DNA of 64,000 bases, from contig JALHMG010000004.1 in assembly GCA_022844135.1 (NCBI GenBank), forward strand, positions 1 to 64,000, read 5' to 3'. Positions 48,406 through 57,308 of this stretch are shown here, piece after piece; the stretch's first letter is position 1; each line of letters starts with the position of its first letter. The translations under genes and the position numbers were made by a program. Below the pieces are notes generated by a model, which was not told the origin of the DNA, searched no databases, and saw nothing but the letters and a program-made list of their open reading frames with translations. The DNA is from Lysobacterales bacterium. Its GTDB lineage: Bacteria; Pseudomonadota; Gammaproteobacteria; Xanthomonadales; SZUA-5.

Positions 48406-50145
48406 CTACGCTTTTCCGAGGAGCCGCATGATCTCCTTGAAGCGCTTCTGCAATCCTTCCCGATCGCCCAGGTCGGCCAACAGCTTGAGCGCACTGGGAA
48501 CGAGAAAAGCGCGATCCGTGCACTCAATGATGGCCGCAATCTCCTGCATTTCGCGTTCCAAGGACTGGGTCGAGGGCATGAAACCTTCGAAGGTGGCGGT
48601 CAGGCGCTCGCGAGTCAGCTTGTCTTCGCCGGCGATCAGCGCTTCGCGCCACGCCCGCCCCACCAGCGATTCAATATCGGCGCCGGAGAGATCGCCCACA
48701 TGCGGCGTATCCGGCACATCCTCGGCCGCCAGCGGCGCGCCGAACTTCTTGGCGATCACCGTAAAGTAGGCGCGAATTTCGTCCTGGGTCTGCGGATAAA
48801 AGAGCGGAATGTGGATCTCGGCGCGGCCCTGACGCTTGATGTCGATCGGCAACAAATCCGGGCGCGCCGTGAGCAGCATCCAGACGATTTTGCCGCGATA
48901 CTCGGTGTCGCCCATGGCGTTGGCGATCATGCCGAACACGCGGCTGCCGACGCCCGAGTCGCCGCCTTGCTCGCGCTGCCCGAGCATCGCGTCGGCCTCG
49001 TCGATGATCACCATCACCGGACCCATGCCGCGCAGCACGCCCAAGACCCGTTCGAGGTTGGCTTCAGTCTCGCCGACGTATTTGCTGCGAAAGTTTTTGA
49101 GCTTCACGCACGGCATGCCAATCGAGCCGGCCAGGCACGTGGCCAGGAAGGTTTTTCCGGTGCCGACCGGGCCGTTGAACAAATAGCCCATCGGCGCAAC
49201 ATCGAGCCGGCCGCGGCGAATGATCTCGGCATCGTCCATAAGACGCTTTTTGGCGGCGTCGTGGCCGACCACCCGCTCCAAACCGAACTTGGGCTCAATG
49301 AATTCGAGCAAGTCCTGCGCCTGGCGTTCGATCAGTTGTTTTTTGCGCGCTTTGAAGCGCTTTTCGTCGAGCCGCTGACCCGTGCGGCGCGCGCTTTCGA
49401 TCAGCACGGCAAGATCCGACAACGTCACCGCGGCGGTCAGTTTCGCCAAAGAGTCGATACTGAAATCGCTGTAGCTGGCGACGTCTTGATCGCGCGTCAG
49501 CGTTTGCAGGAACGTCAAGCGTTCGGCTTCATCGGGCAACGGAATCTCGATGGCGTTGACGTGCGGGCTGGTGGCCAGTCGATCATGAAAATCCGCCAGC
49601 CGCTCGTCGATCAGCACGAACGCCAGATTGCTGCGCTTGACATAAGGATTGGCGGCCCACTTGAGCAAAGTCACCAGGTTGGCGGCGAGCTGCGTGCCGC
49701 CCCGTTCGGCGTCAGGAGCGACGAATGAGGCGAAGTCGAACAAGATCGCCACGCGGATGCGATCGGCCTCCTTGGCAGTCAGATTGTCGAGCACCAATCG
49801 ATCGAGCAAAAACAGCGCCTGCGTCGGATCGCGCGGCAATTTGTCCGGATCGCCGATACGCCGCGACAAAATCCCGACCATCTGCCGTTGGCGTTCGATA
49901 TCGCTGCCGCCCATCGCCCGAATGCCATGGGCCAGATCGTAACTGAGGACCAGATCGAAACGCCCGAACACCTGTGTGCCCAGAAACTCGTTGAGCGGCC
50001 CGTAGCGCGGCGGGGCGCTGCCTGCAAGCGGCACCAGATCGTGGGTGTTGCCGTGGAGCAAAAACATCGCCGACGTGCCGGCAAAGTACAGATCGGCAAG
50101 ACGCTTGGCCCACGCGGGCCAGAACTCGGGCAACGGTGTCGACAT
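48406..50145 (-). CDS. AAA+ ATPase with unknown N-terminal domain
   Basis: A 579-aa protein. The first 280 residues form a domain with repeated helical pieces (ALFLLDRLVLDNL, AILFDFASFVAPDAERGG, LAFVLIDERLADFHDRLA), itself ATPase-like but without a clear P-loop. The C-terminal AAA module has Walker A GPVGTGKT (about 328), Walker B MVIIDEAD, and a sensor region around VWMLLTARPDLLP, resembling Ycf46/FtsH-type AAA proteins. No membrane segment or protease site. AGGAG seven bases upstream supports the ATG at 50145. Function unknown. Confidence 0.85.
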   Translation of the reverse strand: MSTPLPEFWPAWAKRLADLYFAGTSAMFLLHGNTHDLVPLAGSAPPRYGPLNEFLGTQVFGRFDLVLSYDLAHGIRAMGGSDIERQRQMVGILSRRIGDPDKLPRDPTQALFLLDRLVLDNLTAKEADRIRVAILFDFASFVAPDAERGGTQLAANLVTLLKWAANPYVKRSNLAFVLIDERLADFHDRLATSPHVNAIEIPLPDEAERLTFLQTLTRDQDVASYSDFSIDSLAKLTAAVTLSDLAVLIESARRTGQRLDEKRFKARKKQLIERQAQDLLEFIEPKFGLERVVGHDAAKKRLMDDAEIIRRGRLDVAPMGYLFNGPVGTGKTFLATCLAGSIGMPCVKLKNFRSKYVGETEANLERVLGVLRGMGPVMVIIDEADAMLGQREQGGDSGVGSRVFGMIANAMGDTEYRGKIVWMLLTARPDLLPIDIKRQGRAEIHIPLFYPQTQDEIRAYFTVIAKKFGAPLAAEDVPDTPHVGDLSGADIESLVGRAWREALIAGEDKLTRERLTATFEGFMPSTQSLEREMQEIAAIIECTDRAFLVPSALKLLADLGDREGLQKRFKEIMRLLGKA

Positions 50146-50614
50146 CGCGCGCTCCTGTGATCGATGCGCGCATCATAGCTGGCCGGCTCAAGCTAACCTC
50201 AGCCGCCGCGATCAGCTTCCTGCATGGAATATCGCAGTAAACGACCTGCTTTTTGCGATGGCGTCACTGTCGATTTCCGCCGTCTCACTGCAGATTGCGA
50301 TCGACACGAGCGGCTGTTTGCGGCCAGTGCCTGGTCAGAGATTTCCGAACCGGCCCTCCGTTCGGGATGCCAGGTTGTATACGCCGCGCACACTTTCCTG
50401 TCACAACTTGTTGACAATTGGAAATTCGCGTTGCAGCATCCGCTGCGTTCTTTTGCACTAGCGCGTTAGTGCATTGATCGATGGGGATCGATCGATGCCG
50501 AAGCCCTGCCTCTCGGCGCGTGCGTGCAGTTTGAGGTGACGATCTTGGCCGCTCCCGCTGCGCAGCGCGGGAGAGTCCGGCGTTCGCTGCGCATCACGCC
50601 CTGGGGAGGGGTTC
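50146..50614 (+). promoter_or_regulatory. divergent intergenic region before the serine protease
   Basis: This 469-bp gap holds no credible gene. On the plus strand TTGACA (50411-50416) is a perfect -35, but the -10 at 17 bp (CAGCAT) is poor. Downstream, TGCACTA (50454-50460) and TAGTGCA (50467-50473) form a seven-base inverted repeat, a candidate operator, followed by repeated GATCGAT tetramers. A long leader would precede the protease start. Confidence 0.4.
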
Positions 50615-51787
50615 ATGAGTCGTATTCTGAGTTGGGGAGCAAGTTTCGGGTTGTTGTTGTCGGGCGTCGCCGTTGCGCAAGCACCGGCCATCATCGGCGC
50701 TCATCGCACCGCGCAAGACCGCCCGGCGAATATCGCCGAGCTCAGCAATCGAAGTACTGAAATTGCGACGCCGGATGCGGCCTACATCAAAGTGAACTTC
50801 AGCGAGGTCGAATTGCCGATCGGCTACACGCTGGAAGTGAGCAATCGCGACGGGACCGAGGTGTATCGCTATACCAGCGGGAAGCGCGATGAGTTCACGG
50901 TCGACGAGTCCCTGGGCCAGGACGGCAAGCGCAGCTTCTCGGCGATGTCGATCACCGGCAACACTGCAATCGTGCGCATTGTCGGCAAGAGCGACAGCAA
51001 AGCCGCGCCGCGGGTGGTGATCGGCAGCTATTTCGAGGGGTATCCCGAGGACGCGATGCCAGAACTCAAATCGCGCGGATTACTATCGCGAACGCCGCAA
51101 AACAAATCGATTTGCGGCATCGACGATAAGCGCGATGTCGCCTGTTATTCGACTACCAGTCTGCCGTACACCAGGAGTGGCCCGATCGCGCGGCTCCTCA
51201 TCGGCGGCTCCAGTCTGTGCACCGGCTGGCGCGTAGGCTCTGGCGATCGCATGCTGACCAACAATCACTGCTTTACGACGAGCAGCCAGGCGCGTGCCAC
51301 CGAAGTGTGGTTCAACTACCAACGCAGCAGTTGCGGCAGCACCACTAACGCGGCCACCACAAAAGTAGCTGGCAGCAGTGTGCTGAGGACCAACTCGACG
51401 CTCGACTACACGCTGTTCACGGTGGCCAGTCCATCGACAATCAGTGGCTTTGGATTCTTGAGCCTGGATGTGCGCGCGCCGGTGACCAACGAGACGATTT
51501 TCATCGTGCAACACCCGGCGGGCAAACCCAAACAGATCGGCTCGATCAGCGATCGCGATGGCAGCGTCGGCTGCCGCGTTAACGTTGCCAGTGCCACCGG
51601 TGGCGCCACAGGCAGCGATCTGGGCTACTTCTGCGACACCGAAGGTGGCAGCTCCGGATCGCCAGTCCTGGCGCGTTCCAGCGGAAAAGTGATCGGTTTG
51701 CATCACTTGGGCGGCTGCACCAATCAGGGCGTACGCATCGACCGGATTTGGCCACAAATATCCAGCTACTTCAGTGGCGTGCCGTAG
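50615..51787 (+). CDS. secreted trypsin-like serine protease
   Basis: A 390-aa S1-family protease. Signal peptide MSRILSWGASFGLLLSGVAVAQA; an N-terminal beta-rich pro-region (about 25-165) of the kind found in lysyl endopeptidases; then the catalytic domain with LTNNHC (H218), LDYTLF (D264) and GGSSGSP (S347). Six or more cysteines suggest disulphides. The layout resembles Achromobacter protease I (lysyl endopeptidase), though the specificity pocket cannot be judged by eye. AGGGG upstream supports the ATG at 50615. It leads a run of secreted proteins and ends at a strong hairpin. Confidence 0.88.
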   Translation: MSRILSWGASFGLLLSGVAVAQAPAIIGAHRTAQDRPANIAELSNRSTEIATPDAAYIKVNFSEVELPIGYTLEVSNRDGTEVYRYTSGKRDEFTVDESLGQDGKRSFSAMSITGNTAIVRIVGKSDSKAAPRVVIGSYFEGYPEDAMPELKSRGLLSRTPQNKSICGIDDKRDVACYSTTSLPYTRSGPIARLLIGGSSLCTGWRVGSGDRMLTNNHCFTTSSQARATEVWFNYQRSSCGSTTNAATTKVAGSSVLRTNSTLDYTLFTVASPSTISGFGFLSLDVRAPVTNETIFIVQHPAGKPKQIGSISDRDGSVGCRVNVASATGGATGSDLGYFCDTEGGSSGSPVLARSSGKVIGLHHLGGCTNQGVRIDRIWPQISSYFSGVP

Positions 51788-51799
51788 CGCATAGACCGG

Positions 51800-51828
51800 C
51801 ACAGGGCGGCCGAGGCCGCCCTGTGTTC
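51800..51828 (+). terminator. terminator after the serine protease
   Basis: CACAGGGCGGCC and GGCCGCCCTGTG form a twelve-base stem with a GA loop, followed by TTCT, 13 bp after the protease stop. Confidence 0.75.
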
Positions 51829-51965
51829 TAATCTCGGCCGGGCCGCCTCGTGCGACAACAGCATGGCCGCTGCAAGGCGATGCGGTTCGCCCAAAGCTCA
51901 GGTCGAAGTCGGTGGCGACCCGTTGCCGAACGCGTCTGTTCGTGCAAAATCAGCCGAGGCACTTC

Positions 51966-52940
51966 GTGACGATATTTCGAGCCTTAGCCATCGCCATACT
52001 GACGAGCGCATTCTCCGCGCATGCACCCGCCGCCGACGTATTGCCGCCGTTGCAGGCGATGAGCGATTCGAGATTGCAACTGGTGGCCGGTTCCATCGTT
52101 ACAGTGGATGCGCAGGCGGGCGAACTCACCTTCGACGTCGATTCGACCCTGCGCGGTACTTCACCGGATACGTTGCGGCTGGGCGTCGACCGCGGCGTTG
52201 CAGCTCGCTTGACGCCCGGCCCAGGCTATCTGGCGCTATATAGTGATCTGAAGCCATCGGCAAAGCCGCGCGTGCTGGTTCGCGACAGCAGCAACGCGCG
52301 CTTGCTGTCGTTCGAGGGTGTCGAAGTGTCGCTATTTCGCGATAGCGAAATGGCGCGTCGTTGGCTCAGCTCCGATCCCGTGGCATCTGCGCAACAGACG
52401 TCGTATCGCAAGCAGATTTTTTCGGGATTGGCAGCCGACGATCCGCAGTGGCGGGACTTGTGGTCTGGCGAACTGGCGCTACGCGCCAATCGACTGGCGC
52501 CGTATAACGAGCAAGAAATCGCGGCCATCCAGTCTTTCGTTGCCGGCAACGGGCCGGCGGCGGCGCGCGCTCGGCTGTTGTTGATGGCGCATGATCGCTC
52601 GCCGTTGTGGGGAGAAGGCTGGCCGGCCACTCAGGCAGCACAGGTTCTGGATCGGATGCCCCTCGTTGCGCTGGACGCCGTAGGCGAGCAGCAGCTGGCT
52701 TATGCGGCGCTGACGATCGCATTGGCGCATCCGGACGCACTTGCACCGGAACTGGCGGACCATTGGCTTGCCGCTCCACCGGTTTTTGCGGAATTGGCGC
52801 TCGGAATCGTTCGTGCGCAGGGGCGAGATGTCAAGCGCACATTGGAATCGTTGTTGGACCGCGCGCTTTTGCCAACGGCCACGCGACGTTTTCTCGAAGA
52901 TCAACACTCGCGCCTGGTGCTTCAGCCGGCGCATCGATAG
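51966..52940 (+). CDS. secreted hypothetical protein
   Basis: A 324-aa protein. The GTG at 51966 begins a signal peptide (TIFRALAIAILTSAFSAHAPAAD). The mature part starts with a short beta segment (LQLVAGSIVTVDAQAGELTFDVDSTLRG) and then is helical with alanine-rich repeats, somewhat like HEAT or TPR arrays. I recognise no family. The large secreted protein gene begins 9 bp after it, so they are probably one transcript. Confidence 0.65.
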   Translation: MTIFRALAIAILTSAFSAHAPAADVLPPLQAMSDSRLQLVAGSIVTVDAQAGELTFDVDSTLRGTSPDTLRLGVDRGVAARLTPGPGYLALYSDLKPSAKPRVLVRDSSNARLLSFEGVEVSLFRDSEMARRWLSSDPVASAQQTSYRKQIFSGLAADDPQWRDLWSGELALRANRLAPYNEQEIAAIQSFVAGNGPAAARARLLLMAHDRSPLWGEGWPATQAAQVLDRMPLVALDAVGEQQLAYAALTIALAHPDALAPELADHWLAAPPVFAELALGIVRAQGRDVKRTLESLLDRALLPTATRRFLEDQHSRLVLQPAHR

Positions 52941-52949
52941 GGGAATACG

Positions 52950-55829
52950 GTGATACGTTCGATGGTAAGTTCTGTGCTGCTAATGGCAAGTGCCACTGCC
53001 ACGGGCGGACCTGCGGTGAGCCAGGTCGGCAATGTCGAAGTCACCGTTGCAAGGGAAGTGCATCGCGATGTGTCGCGACCGATGCGCGATGTCGTTGCCG
53101 AAATGGGTCCTGCGCGACCCATGGATCCCGCCGACAACATCGTTCCAAATCAGATCCTGAGCTTCAGCGACCTCAATCCGCTGAGTGCCGGAGATGGCAC
53201 TTTGACAGCCGCGCAGCGAGCCCCGTCGGGTGATCCCGCGCCTGCGGCTTCGTTGGCCGTGAATGGCTTGCGTATCGGTTTAGGCGGCGGCGGTGTGCCG
53301 CCGGATACCACCGGCGAAGTGGGACCCGACCATTACTTTCAGTGGGTCAATACCTCCTGGGCGCTTTTCAACAAGAGCACCGGTGCTTTGGTCAGCGGAC
53401 CTACGAGCGGCAATTCGTTCTTCAGCGGGTTCGGCGGCTTGTGCCAAACCACCAATCGCGGCGACCCGCTGGTGTTGTTCGACGACATCGCCCAACGCTG
53501 GGTCGTCAGCCAATTTGCTTTCACAGCCATCACCACTGCGCCTTGGTTGCAGTGTGTGGCTGTATCGACGTCAGCCGATCCACTTGGCACCTACAATCGT
53601 TACGCGTTTTCGTACCCCAATTTCAACGACTACGGAAAGATGGGTGTGTGGGTGACTTCCGATGGGTCGCAGAACGCGTACGTGTTCACGATGCACGAGT
53701 TCAACACTGCACCGAGCTTTGTCGGTACTTCGTTCGCGTTGGTTGAGCGCGATCGAATGCTTGCAGGGCAATCGGCGCAGTTCATTCGTGTCGGCGGTAT
53801 TTCCGCTTTCGGGGCGCTGCCTTTTCACCTTGAGGGCGTTAACCCGCTGCCGCCAGGCGCTTGCCCGATGTTCGTTCATTTCCAATCCAACGGGGCCGGC
53901 TATCGCCTTTGGGACATGTGCGTGAACTGGACGTCGGGCTCGACGAGCTTCATCGACAATCCGACGCTCCTGGCATCGACGCCATTCACTCTGGGACTGA
54001 ACGGCATCCCGCAGCTCAGCTCAACGCAACGCCTCGACAGTTTCGATGGCAATACGATGTATCTAGCCGCGCTCCGATCTTTCGGGCCGACCGGGCCACG
54101 TGAGCTGCGTGGGGTTATCAATCACGCTGTCGATGTGGGCGCCGATCAGGCCGGCACGCGTTGGATCGAATTCGGATTCACTGGCGCCATCGGAGCGTCG
54201 AGCGCTGAGCTGTTTGCGAATGGTTTCGAAGATGCGCCGCCGGCGGCGCCATCGACGCTAAGCAAGCGGATTGTCAACCAGGGTACTTTTGCGCCGGACA
54301 CGACTCATCGCTGGATGGGTGGTATCAACATTGATGCCAACGGCAACATCGGGCTGGGGTACAACGCCTCCAGCAGTACGGTCAACCCGGAGGTGCGTTA
54401 CACCGGCCGCGAACGCGGCGACCCTGCGGGTTTCATGCGCGATGAAGTAACCTGCACGCCGGCAAACACTGGCGCGCAAACCGGTCTGTTCGGTGGTCGC
54501 GCGCGTTGGGGCGATTACGCAACCATGTCGGTTGACCCCAGCAACCAGTGCACGTTCTGGTTCACTAACGAGTACTACCCGGTAACGGCAACTTCCTCCT
54601 GGAATACGCGCATCTGCGCTTTCACCTTCCCGAGTTGCGGTCAGCCAGATTTTGTATTGGAGGTCTCCGACGTCGCAGCGTGCGGTACCGGGGGGGGCGT
54701 CAGTGGTACTGTCCGCGTTGGTGCGCTGGGCGGTTTTTCTGGGAATGTTACGCTGGGCACCAGCGGCTTGCCGGGTGGCGTGAGTGCGAGCTTTGCGCCT
54801 ACGACCGCTGGACCAGGCGGACAATCGACGGTCACATTTTCTGGCGCAAACGCATTGGCAGCGGGTAGTTATCCGTTCACTGTGACGGCCACAGCCGGGC
54901 CGCTCAACCGCAGCTCCCAGGCGAGTATTAACGTGTCGTCCGCACCAGTGGCTGCCCCGTCGTTAACGGCACCGGCGAATAACGCATCGACCTTCTTGAC
55001 TCGCCCGACATTGACCTGGGGCGCTGTCGCAGGCGCAATTCGCTACCGCGCCGACATCGCGACCGATGCGGCATTCGCCAACATCGTTTCCAGCGGCACG
55101 ACGACCGGTACGTCCTTTACCAGTACCGTCAGTTTGACGCCGGGGACCAGCTATTTCTGGCGCGTTGCGAGCCAAAACAACTGCGGCGATACCTTGTCCT
55201 CGTCGCGGCAATTCACGGTCGCAGTTCCTGGCACTTGTCCGGTCGGGACGACAGCCAACGTCGTCTTCAACGATGACGTGTCCGGTTCAGCGGTTGCATG
55301 GGTCACACAATCGGTGTCTGGCGATGCAGATACTTTGTGGACGCGTCGCGTTCCGCCGGCCAATACCGGCTTGACAACTCAGGCCTGGTACGCAGGCAAT
55401 TCGACGACGACTGCGGATCAGCGATTGACCTCGCCGACCATCGTTCTGCCGGCAGCGGCACAATCACCGATATTCCTGGCTTTTGATGCGTATCACCAGT
55501 ACGAAACCGACGGCGGTACCGACTGCTACGACGGCGGTCATGTTGAGATCAGTACAAATGGTGGCGGCACGTTCACTCCGCTCACCAACGCACGCAACGT
55601 CACCGACCCATATCTCGGCGTGCTGTCGGCGGGGAATCCTGCACAAGGTACTCAGGCCTGGTGCCGCCAGCCTAAGGCTGGAACCTCAATTCGCACCGTG
55701 TTTCTGCTCGACGACTTCGCCGGGCAATCGGTGCAATTGCGATTCCGCTCCACGGCCGACTCCATTACGGTCGGGCCGGCGCCAAACGGTTGGGCAATCG
55801 ACAACATCCAGGTGTCAGGTTGCCAATAA
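52950..55829 (+). CDS. large secreted multidomain protein with FN3-like modules
   Basis: A 959-aa secreted protein. The GTG at 52950 follows GGGGA with good spacing and begins a weak signal peptide. The N-terminal half (about 100-560) looks like a beta-propeller-type fold with GGVPPDTTGEVGPDHYFQWVNT and paired tryptophans. ELFANGFED (420-428) repeats the short GFE motif seen in the 2444 protein, here between modules. Then Ig/FN3-like stretches (about 590-770, ending WRVASQNNCGDTLSSSRQF) and a C-terminal jelly-roll-like module (about 780-959) with GWAIDNIQVSGC. Function unknown; perhaps an extracellular adhesin or hydrolase accessory. Confidence 0.75.
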   Translation: MIRSMVSSVLLMASATATGGPAVSQVGNVEVTVAREVHRDVSRPMRDVVAEMGPARPMDPADNIVPNQILSFSDLNPLSAGDGTLTAAQRAPSGDPAPAASLAVNGLRIGLGGGGVPPDTTGEVGPDHYFQWVNTSWALFNKSTGALVSGPTSGNSFFSGFGGLCQTTNRGDPLVLFDDIAQRWVVSQFAFTAITTAPWLQCVAVSTSADPLGTYNRYAFSYPNFNDYGKMGVWVTSDGSQNAYVFTMHEFNTAPSFVGTSFALVERDRMLAGQSAQFIRVGGISAFGALPFHLEGVNPLPPGACPMFVHFQSNGAGYRLWDMCVNWTSGSTSFIDNPTLLASTPFTLGLNGIPQLSSTQRLDSFDGNTMYLAALRSFGPTGPRELRGVINHAVDVGADQAGTRWIEFGFTGAIGASSAELFANGFEDAPPAAPSTLSKRIVNQGTFAPDTTHRWMGGINIDANGNIGLGYNASSSTVNPEVRYTGRERGDPAGFMRDEVTCTPANTGAQTGLFGGRARWGDYATMSVDPSNQCTFWFTNEYYPVTATSSWNTRICAFTFPSCGQPDFVLEVSDVAACGTGGGVSGTVRVGALGGFSGNVTLGTSGLPGGVSASFAPTTAGPGGQSTVTFSGANALAAGSYPFTVTATAGPLNRSSQASINVSSAPVAAPSLTAPANNASTFLTRPTLTWGAVAGAIRYRADIATDAAFANIVSSGTTTGTSFTSTVSLTPGTSYFWRVASQNNCGDTLSSSRQFTVAVPGTCPVGTTANVVFNDDVSGSAVAWVTQSVSGDADTLWTRRVPPANTGLTTQAWYAGNSTTTADQRLTSPTIVLPAAAQSPIFLAFDAYHQYETDGGTDCYDGGHVEISTNGGGTFTPLTNARNVTDPYLGVLSAGNPAQGTQAWCRQPKAGTSIRTVFLLDDFAGQSVQLRFRSTADSITVGPAPNGWAIDNIQVSGCQ

Positions 55830-55838
55830 ACGGCCGCA

Positions 55839-55865
55839 GGAAGCGTGGGCTGGGCCCACGCTTCC
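55839..55865 (+). terminator. hairpin after the large secreted protein
   Basis: GGAAGCGTGGGC and GCCCACGCTTCC form a perfect twelve-base stem with a three-base loop, nine bases after the stop codon. No T run follows. Confidence 0.6.
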
Positions 55866-55984
55866 GCGTGCAGGTGGTCTGGTCCAGGGCACTTGGTGCG
55901 CGCGCCTGCATGTGCGGATGACGAAAGGCACCGTTCCCGGATGGCCAGCGTTGGTAGAGTCGCGGCAACGACCCAACCAATCCG

Positions 55985-56251
55985 ATGAACACGTTCGACC
56001 TGTTTCTGAGTCTCAGTATCGCAATCGCGCTGCCGGCTTATCTGGGTCGGGAATTGCTTGATCGCTATAGTGACGCGACGGGACAGAGCTTCGTTGAACT
56101 CCTCCAAGCCGATCTTTTCGACCCGGGTTTTGGTCTTGATTTCAGCCCGATGTCGCTCATCAATTCCTTGTTCGCGGTGGCCCTGTTTTCCGCAGCATCT
56201 TTGCTTTTCCTTGTTGTCGTCCTGGCCGTCAGCCTGATGGTGGGTACCTGA
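55985..56251 (+). CDS. small hypothetical membrane protein
   Basis: An 88-aa protein with two hydrophobic segments, one at the N-terminus (FLSLSIAIALPAYLG) and one at the C-terminus (SLFAVALFSAASLLFLVVVLAVSLMVG), separated by an acidic loop. No family recognised and no strong ribosome site before the ATG. Its composition is coding-like, but support is modest. Confidence 0.5.
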   Translation: MNTFDLFLSLSIAIALPAYLGRELLDRYSDATGQSFVELLQADLFDPGFGLDFSPMSLINSLFAVALFSAASLLFLVVVLAVSLMVGT

Positions 56252-56443
56252 CTTTTGTTGCTTCGTTCTTTGAACTCCAAAGAGCAGAGGAAGCGTCGAG
56301 GTCAGGCGTACGCATGGACGGATCGGCTGCTCGTCATCTGCGGTTCAAGACCTTAACGTCTCGTTAAACGCAAACGAAGTTTGGCCTTGTACGCTCGCGA
56401 CAATTTACGCAGTTTCGCGTCATTCAATTCACTGGAGCACTAC

Positions 56444-56977
56444 ATGAAAGCTTTGACCGCAGGCGCCCTGGCGCTTGCGATGATGAGTTCGGCGAATGCT
56501 GCCGAGCTCGACTACAGCTACCTTGAAATTGGCGGCTCGTATGTGTGGGTGAGCGATTTCGACAACGGCGAGGGCGTGTTTGGCATCGACGGCTCGGTGT
56601 TGGTGACCGAAAACCTTTACATCTCGGGCGGTATCGGTGGCGATGGCGATGCAACGTCTATCGTTATCGGGCCGGGCTTGCGCCTGGGCGTCAGCGAGCG
56701 CACCGACTTCGTCGCTGAAATCGGCGTGGCCAACGTCGACACCGATTTCGGCAGCGACACCGGCGGCGTGGCGACGGTTGGCTTGCGCAGCATGGTCAGC
56801 GATAGTGTCGAAGTGAATGGCGGCATCGGTGCCATCAATGTTTTCGACGACACCGACGTGTCGGCGAACCTCGGCGTCGTGGTACACATCAGCGATGCAG
56901 CAGCATTGACCTCGGGCGTCAGCGTTGGCAGCGATAGCGTGCGCTCGCTGAGCGTCGGCGTGCGCTTCGGTTTGTAA
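56444..56977 (+). CDS. outer membrane beta-barrel protein (Ax21-like)
   Basis: A 177-aa protein with signal peptide MKALTAGALALAMMSSANA. The mature part alternates hydrophobic and polar residues in about eight strands (YLEIGGSYVWVSDF, NLYISGGIGG, DSVEVNGGIGAINVF, SVRSLSVGVRFG), as in small beta-barrels such as Ax21 of Xanthomonas. GGAG seven bases before the ATG at 56444 sets the start. The similarity to Ax21 is in layout rather than clear identity, so the name is tentative. Confidence 0.7.
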   Translation: MKALTAGALALAMMSSANAAELDYSYLEIGGSYVWVSDFDNGEGVFGIDGSVLVTENLYISGGIGGDGDATSIVIGPGLRLGVSERTDFVAEIGVANVDTDFGSDTGGVATVGLRSMVSDSVEVNGGIGAINVFDDTDVSANLGVVVHISDAAALTSGVSVGSDSVRSLSVGVRFGL

Positions 56978-57105
56978 TCGCGGAACGATGGCGAACTCCG
57001 GTTACATGCGACCGGAGTTCGTTTGAGTTGTTGTGGCGATTGACGATTTCGACTTGCCGAGGCCAGTCGACTTCCCTAAACTTCGCGCCCCTTGCGGGAC
57101 AACGC

Positions 57106-57181
<76 letters not shown>

Positions 57182-57189
57182 TTCTCTCC

Positions 57190-57301
57190 GGTTCTCGGTT
57201 GTTAGTTCCTGGTTCTTGGTAGCCGCAGCGCGTCACCCTCCGGGTTTCTTGGCAAGCGCTTTGGTTTTTGACCAACAACCGAGAGCCAAGAACCGAGAAC
57301 C
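57190..57301. repeat. composite inverted repeat between tRNA-Lys and trpS
   Basis: Three short arms face their complements across a spacer: GGTTCTCGG (57190-57198) with CCGAGAACC (57293-57301), TCTCGGTTGTT (57193-57203) with AACAACCGAGA (57274-57284), and GGTTCTTGG (57211-57219) with CCAAGAACC (57286-57294). The units are built from GGTTCT(C/T)GG in slightly different order on each side, so no single clean hairpin forms. It resembles the simple intergenic repeats common in Xanthomonadales; the trpS start lies seven bases after it. Confidence 0.65.
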
Positions 57302-57308
57302 GAGTACC

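Noticed and set aside
48235-49728. 497-codon frame antisense to the AAA ATPase gene
   Set aside because: No known domain, no ribosome site, and the opposite strand has Walker motifs.
57190-57301. possible CRISPR-like repeat
   Set aside because: Units are only nine to eleven bases, differ in order and orientation, and there are no regular spacers or cas genes.
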